Assembly: GCA_003650505.1 (NCBI GenBank)
Contig: QMQL01000037.1
Coordinates: 1-7,533 of the forward strand
Reading direction: 5' to 3'
DNA: 7,533 bases
Source: Candidatus Acetothermia bacterium
Lineage (GTDB): Bacteria > Bipolaricaulota > Bipolaricaulia > UBA7950 > UBA9294
A program made the translations under genes and the position numbers. The notes under the pieces are model-generated. The model was not told the DNA's origin. It saw only the letters and a program-made list of their open reading frames with translations, and searched no databases. Each line of letters starts with the position of its first letter. The first letter of the stretch is position 1. This document shows, piece by piece, positions 5,348-7,533 of this stretch.

Positions 5348-5533
5348 CTCAAGGGGGAAGATGCCTCCGGTGGCCACCCCCCTCACACGTAATCAGGGAA
5401 TTCGACGATCGGGGATCAGGGGCACCGCCGATGCGCAACCGAACGAGGGCCGGTCCGAGGCTTTTTGAGGGATGCCGGACAGAACGGGGGGGCTCCCGCA
5501 CTTCGAAAAAGACGAAAGGAGGGACGTGCAACC
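5348..5533 (+). other. Rest of the ino1 5' region, with a hairpin and a possible attenuator
   Basis: No protein gene is convincing here; together with the two entries before it, this accounts for the 460-bp stretch between the PC4-like gene and ino1. GGGGG (5353-5357) can pair with CCCCC (5377-5381), with an inner GCC/GGC pairing, but no T run follows. GAGGC (5457-5461) is followed directly by TTTTT (5462-5466). Its only strong complement is GCCTC (5363-5367), inside the first hairpin, so the two structures would compete. The ribosome-binding site AAAGGAGGG is at 5515-5523. Confidence 0.3.
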
Positions 5534-6634
5534 ATGGACCGAATCAAGATCGCTATCGTCGGGGTGGGAAACTGCGCTAGTGCATTGATCCAGGGGATTC
5601 ACTACTACCGGGAGAAGACCCCGCAAGATGCCATCGGCTTGATGCATTGGAAGATCGGGGGCTACAAGCCGGGTGACATCGAGGTCGTCGCCGCCTTTGA
5701 CATCGATAGACGGAAAGTCGGCACCGACTTGCACGAGGCCATCTTCTCTCCTCCCAACTGCACGACGGTCTTCTATCCGAACCTCCCAAAATCAGGGGTC
5801 ATCGTCCGGATGGGGAGGGTTCTGGACGGGGTCGCGGAGCACATGGCGAGCTACGACGAGAGACGGAGGTTCGCCCCTGCCGATCAGCAGGAGTCGACCG
5901 AGGAAGAGGTGGTCAAGATACTGAAGGAATCCGGGGCCGAGATCCTTCTCAACTACCTCCCTGTCGGCTCCGAGGAGGCGACCCGCTTCTATGCCGGCTG
6001 CGCACTTAAGGCCGGCGTGGCATTCCTCAACAACATTCCTGTCTTCATCGCCAGCGATCCGGCGGGGGTATGGCCGAAGCGCTTCGCCGAGGCAGGCCTT
6101 CCGATCATCGGTGACGACGTCAAGTCGCAGGTAGGAGCGACGATCGTCCACCGCGTGCTGACCGATCTGTTCGCCAAGCGGGGGGTCAAGCTGGAGCGCA
6201 CTTATCAGCTCAACACCGGTGGTAACACCGATTTTCTCAACATGCTCGCCCGCGAGCGACTAGCTTCCAAGAAGATTTCTAAGACTGAGGCGGTGCAGGC
6301 CGTGGCTGCATGCCGTATAGACGATGACAACATCCATGTCGGCCCCAGTGACTATGTCCCCTGGCAAAATGACAACAAGGTCTGTTTTATCCGCATAGAG
6401 GGTAAATTGTTCGGAGATGTGCCGATGAACCTCGATCTCCGCCTGTCGGTGGAGGATTCGCCGAACTCCGGTGGTGTGGTCATAGACTCGATCCGCTGCA
6501 TAAAACTCGCTCTGGAGCGGGGTCAGGGAGGGGTGCTGGAGGCGCCGTCTGCCTACTTCTGCAAGCACCCGCCGCGGCAGTTCACCGACGACGAAGCCTT
6601 CCGGATGACAGAGCAGTTCATCCAGGGCGGATGA
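5534..6634 (+). CDS. ino1: myo-Inositol-1-phosphate synthase
   Basis: The enzyme converts D-glucose 6-phosphate to L-myo-inositol 1-phosphate with NAD+ as an internal redox cofactor. The 366-residue product is of the short archaeal/actinobacterial type, like the Mycobacterium tuberculosis enzyme. Landmarks are the Rossmann loop GVGNCAS at 10-16, YLPVGSEEA at 141-149, the catalytic-region motif DDVKSQVGAT at 194-203, LNTGGNTDFLNM at 226-237, the catalytic lysine cluster SKKISK at 245-250, GPSDYVPW at 270-277 and DSPNSGGVVID at 308-318. The ATG at 5534 gives the usual N-terminus directly before the Rossmann strand. AAAGGAGGG lies upstream with a rather long spacing of 10 nt. An in-frame TTG at 5465 would add 23 unrelated residues. 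The gene sits 10 nt before the inositol-phosphate cytidylyltransferase gene, whose substrate it makes, so the pair forms a di-myo-inositol-phosphate operon, as in Thermotoga and Archaeoglobus. Confidence 0.97.
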   Translation: MDRIKIAIVGVGNCASALIQGIHYYREKTPQDAIGLMHWKIGGYKPGDIEVVAAFDIDRRKVGTDLHEAIFSPPNCTTVFYPNLPKSGVIVRMGRVLDGVAEHMASYDERRRFAPADQQESTEEEVVKILKESGAEILLNYLPVGSEEATRFYAGCALKAGVAFLNNIPVFIASDPAGVWPKRFAEAGLPIIGDDVKSQVGATIVHRVLTDLFAKRGVKLERTYQLNTGGNTDFLNMLARERLASKKISKTEAVQAVAACRIDDDNIHVGPSDYVPWQNDNKVCFIRIEGKLFGDVPMNLDLRLSVEDSPNSGGVVIDSIRCIKLALERGQGGVLEAPSAYFCKHPPRQFTDDEAFRMTEQFIQGG

Positions 6635-6644
6635 GGGAATAGGA

Positions 6645-7533
6645 ATGAAATGCCTGATCCTCGCCGCTGGCGAGGGCCGGAGGATCTGTGGGGAGGGGGA
6701 GAGCAAACCGCTCATCCCCCTCTTGGGCGTCCCCCTCATCGAACGCGTCGTCCGGAGTGCGTTGGAGAGCGGAGCGGATGAGTTCTACGTCGTCACCGGC
6801 TACGAGGGTGAGCGGGTCCGCGATTTCCTCAAGCGGCTAGAGGAGCGGCTTAAGATTCGGATCACGCCGTTGGTCAACGACAGGTGGGAAGAGGGGAACG
6901 GTCTTTCCGTGCTCAAGGCGCGGGACGTTCTAGACGAGCCTTTTTTGCTCCTCATGGGAGATCACCTCTTCGACCCGCAGATGGCCCGCGCGTTGATCGT
7001 GCACGAACCGCCCGAGGGCGAGATCGCGCTCGTGGTGGACGAAGACCTCGCAAACCCGCTCGTCGACACGGAAGACGTCACCCGGGTCAAGGTGGAGGAC
7101 GGGAGGATCCGAGACATCGGGAAGGGCCTTGCCGACTTCAACGGCTTCGATACCGGGATCTTTCTGTGCTCCTCCGCCATATTTAACGCCCTTGATCAAA
7201 GCATGGAAAAAGATGGCGACACCACCCTCTCCGGGGGGGTGAGGGTCCTGGCCGCCAAAGGGCGTGCGAACGCGGTCCCAGTAAGCGGCTTCTGGATCGA
7301 CGTGGATGATCCTCCGGCCCTGAAACGAGCGGAGAAGGCCCTGCTCGATCGTCTCCGCGACAAGCCGAACGATGGGCCGGTCTCCCGGTATCTGAACCGC
7401 CCCCTCTCGGCCCTCCTCTCGCGCCGCTTGGTCAAAGTCGGCATCGCGCCGAACTCGCTCGCTCGATACTTGAGCCTCGCCACCTCGCCGTCGCACCCGT
7501 CGATGATGGAGGCGAGCGGGGCCAGAATACCGC
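6645..7533 (+). CDS. Bifunctional CTP:inositol-1-phosphate cytidylyltransferase / di-myo-inositol-phosphate-phosphate synthase, interrupted by a strand flip at the right edge
   Basis: The N-terminal domain makes CDP-inositol from inositol 1-phosphate and CTP. The C-terminal membrane domain joins it to a second inositol phosphate, giving di-myo-inositol phosphate phosphate, a precursor of a thermoprotective solute. Residues 1-235 are a nucleotidyltransferase: LAAGEGRR at 6-13, KPLIPLLG at 21-28, GNGLSVLKA at 84-92, metal-binding D106 (LMGDHLF), NGFDTGIF at 166-173 and D219/D221 (WIDVDDP). SRYLNRPLSALLSRRLVK at 247-264 and GIAPNSL at 266-272 are the classical opening of the CDP-alcohol phosphatidyltransferase domain. 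After codon 272 (position 7460) the frame reads ARYLSLATSPSHPSMMEA, not the hydrophobic helix expected; the missing motif is on the other strand (next entry). The true coding part probably ends within 7448-7460. The ATG at 6645 has GAGGG 7 nt upstream. Confidence 0.9.
   Translation, partial: MKCLILAAGEGRRICGEGESKPLIPLLGVPLIERVVRSALESGADEFYVVTGYEGERVRDFLKRLEERLKIRITPLVNDRWEEGNGLSVLKARDVLDEPFLLLMGDHLFDPQMARALIVHEPPEGEIALVVDEDLANPLVDTEDVTRVKVEDGRIRDIGKGLADFNGFDTGIFLCSSAIFNALDQSMEKDGDTTLSGGVRVLAAKGRANAVPVSGFWIDVDDPPALKRAEKALLDRLRDKPNDGPVSRYLNRPLSALLSRRLVKVGIAPNSLARYLSLATSPSHPSMMEASGARIP
7448..7531 (-). other. Inverted fragment of the DIPPS (CDP-alcohol phosphatidyltransferase) active site
   Basis: Read on the minus strand from 7531 to 7448, 28 open codons encode LASII followed by DGCDGEVARLKYRASEFG. 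This fits D-x2-DG-x2-AR-x8-G, the first three quarters of the CDP-alcohol phosphatidyltransferase signature. The remaining G-x3-D-x3-D does not follow; the frame then enters the antisense of the forward gene (AMPTLTK). The fragment is what the forward gene lacks, so it is most likely part of the same gene in reversed orientation. Whether this is biological or an artefact cannot be told from the window. Confidence 0.85.

Noticed and set aside
5308..5580. Small plus-strand frame within the ino1 leader
   Set aside because: It overlaps the ino1 start in another frame, lacks a ribosome-binding site and has no family features. The region is better explained as leader RNA.
1..7533. CRISPR arrays, insertion sequences, rRNA genes or phage genes
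   Set aside because: No regularly spaced repeats, terminal inverted repeats flanking a transposase, rRNA signatures or phage proteins were seen in either strand.

Overview
The window is about 7.5 kb of GC-rich bacterial DNA. It reads as dense housekeeping and accessory genes from a probably thermophilic bacterium. The best lifestyle clue is the right end: an inositol-1-phosphate synthase gene followed by a CTP:inositol-1-phosphate cytidylyltransferase/DIP-phosphate synthase gene. Together these make di-myo-inositol phosphate, a solute known mainly from thermophiles and hyperthermophiles. Arginine codons are mostly CGG and AGG. A deep-branching thermophilic lineage, for example Bipolaricaulota/Acetothermia or a similar group, would fit. 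That placement is a guess, not something read from a marker gene.

Layout, left to right. (1) Positions 1-1857, minus strand: recA with its own promoter, then recX (TTG start just past the recA stop), then ispF, which overlaps recX by 8 bp and runs off the left edge. (2) Positions 1850-4052: a cyclic-nucleotide island. A soluble class III adenylate cyclase (minus) diverges from a stand-alone cyclic-nucleotide-binding protein (plus). Four bases after that protein begins a metallo-beta-lactamase-fold hydrolase of the RNase Z/class II phosphodiesterase type. The divergent genes share an 81-bp gap with opposed, overlapping -10 elements. (3) Positions 4049-5121, minus strand: a PC4-like ssDNA-binding protein with its own promoter, tRNA-Glu(CTC) with its own promoter, and a type II thymidine kinase whose stop codon shares a CTAG palindrome with the stop of the hydrolase. 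(4) Positions 5122-5533: a 5' region without protein genes. It holds a plus-strand promoter and a multi-helix RNA candidate of about 130 nt, placed as the leader of the inositol operon. (5) Positions 5534-7533, plus strand: ino1 and the IPCT-DIPPS gene.

The most striking observation is at the extreme right. The IPCT-DIPPS frame is normal up to about 7448-7460. After that, the conserved active-site motif of the DIPPS domain (D-x2-DG-x2-AR-x8-G) is encoded on the opposite strand. The switch lies in a short stretch of at most 13 bp that can be read as coding sequence for both the forward and the inverted part. This is either a real small inversion or a fold-back chimera made during amplification or assembly. 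Sequence beyond 7533 would decide.

The second candidate for a little-described system is the cyclase/cNMP-receptor/MBL-hydrolase cluster. It has the components of a compact make-sense-degrade signalling module, although the degrading step is only an inference.
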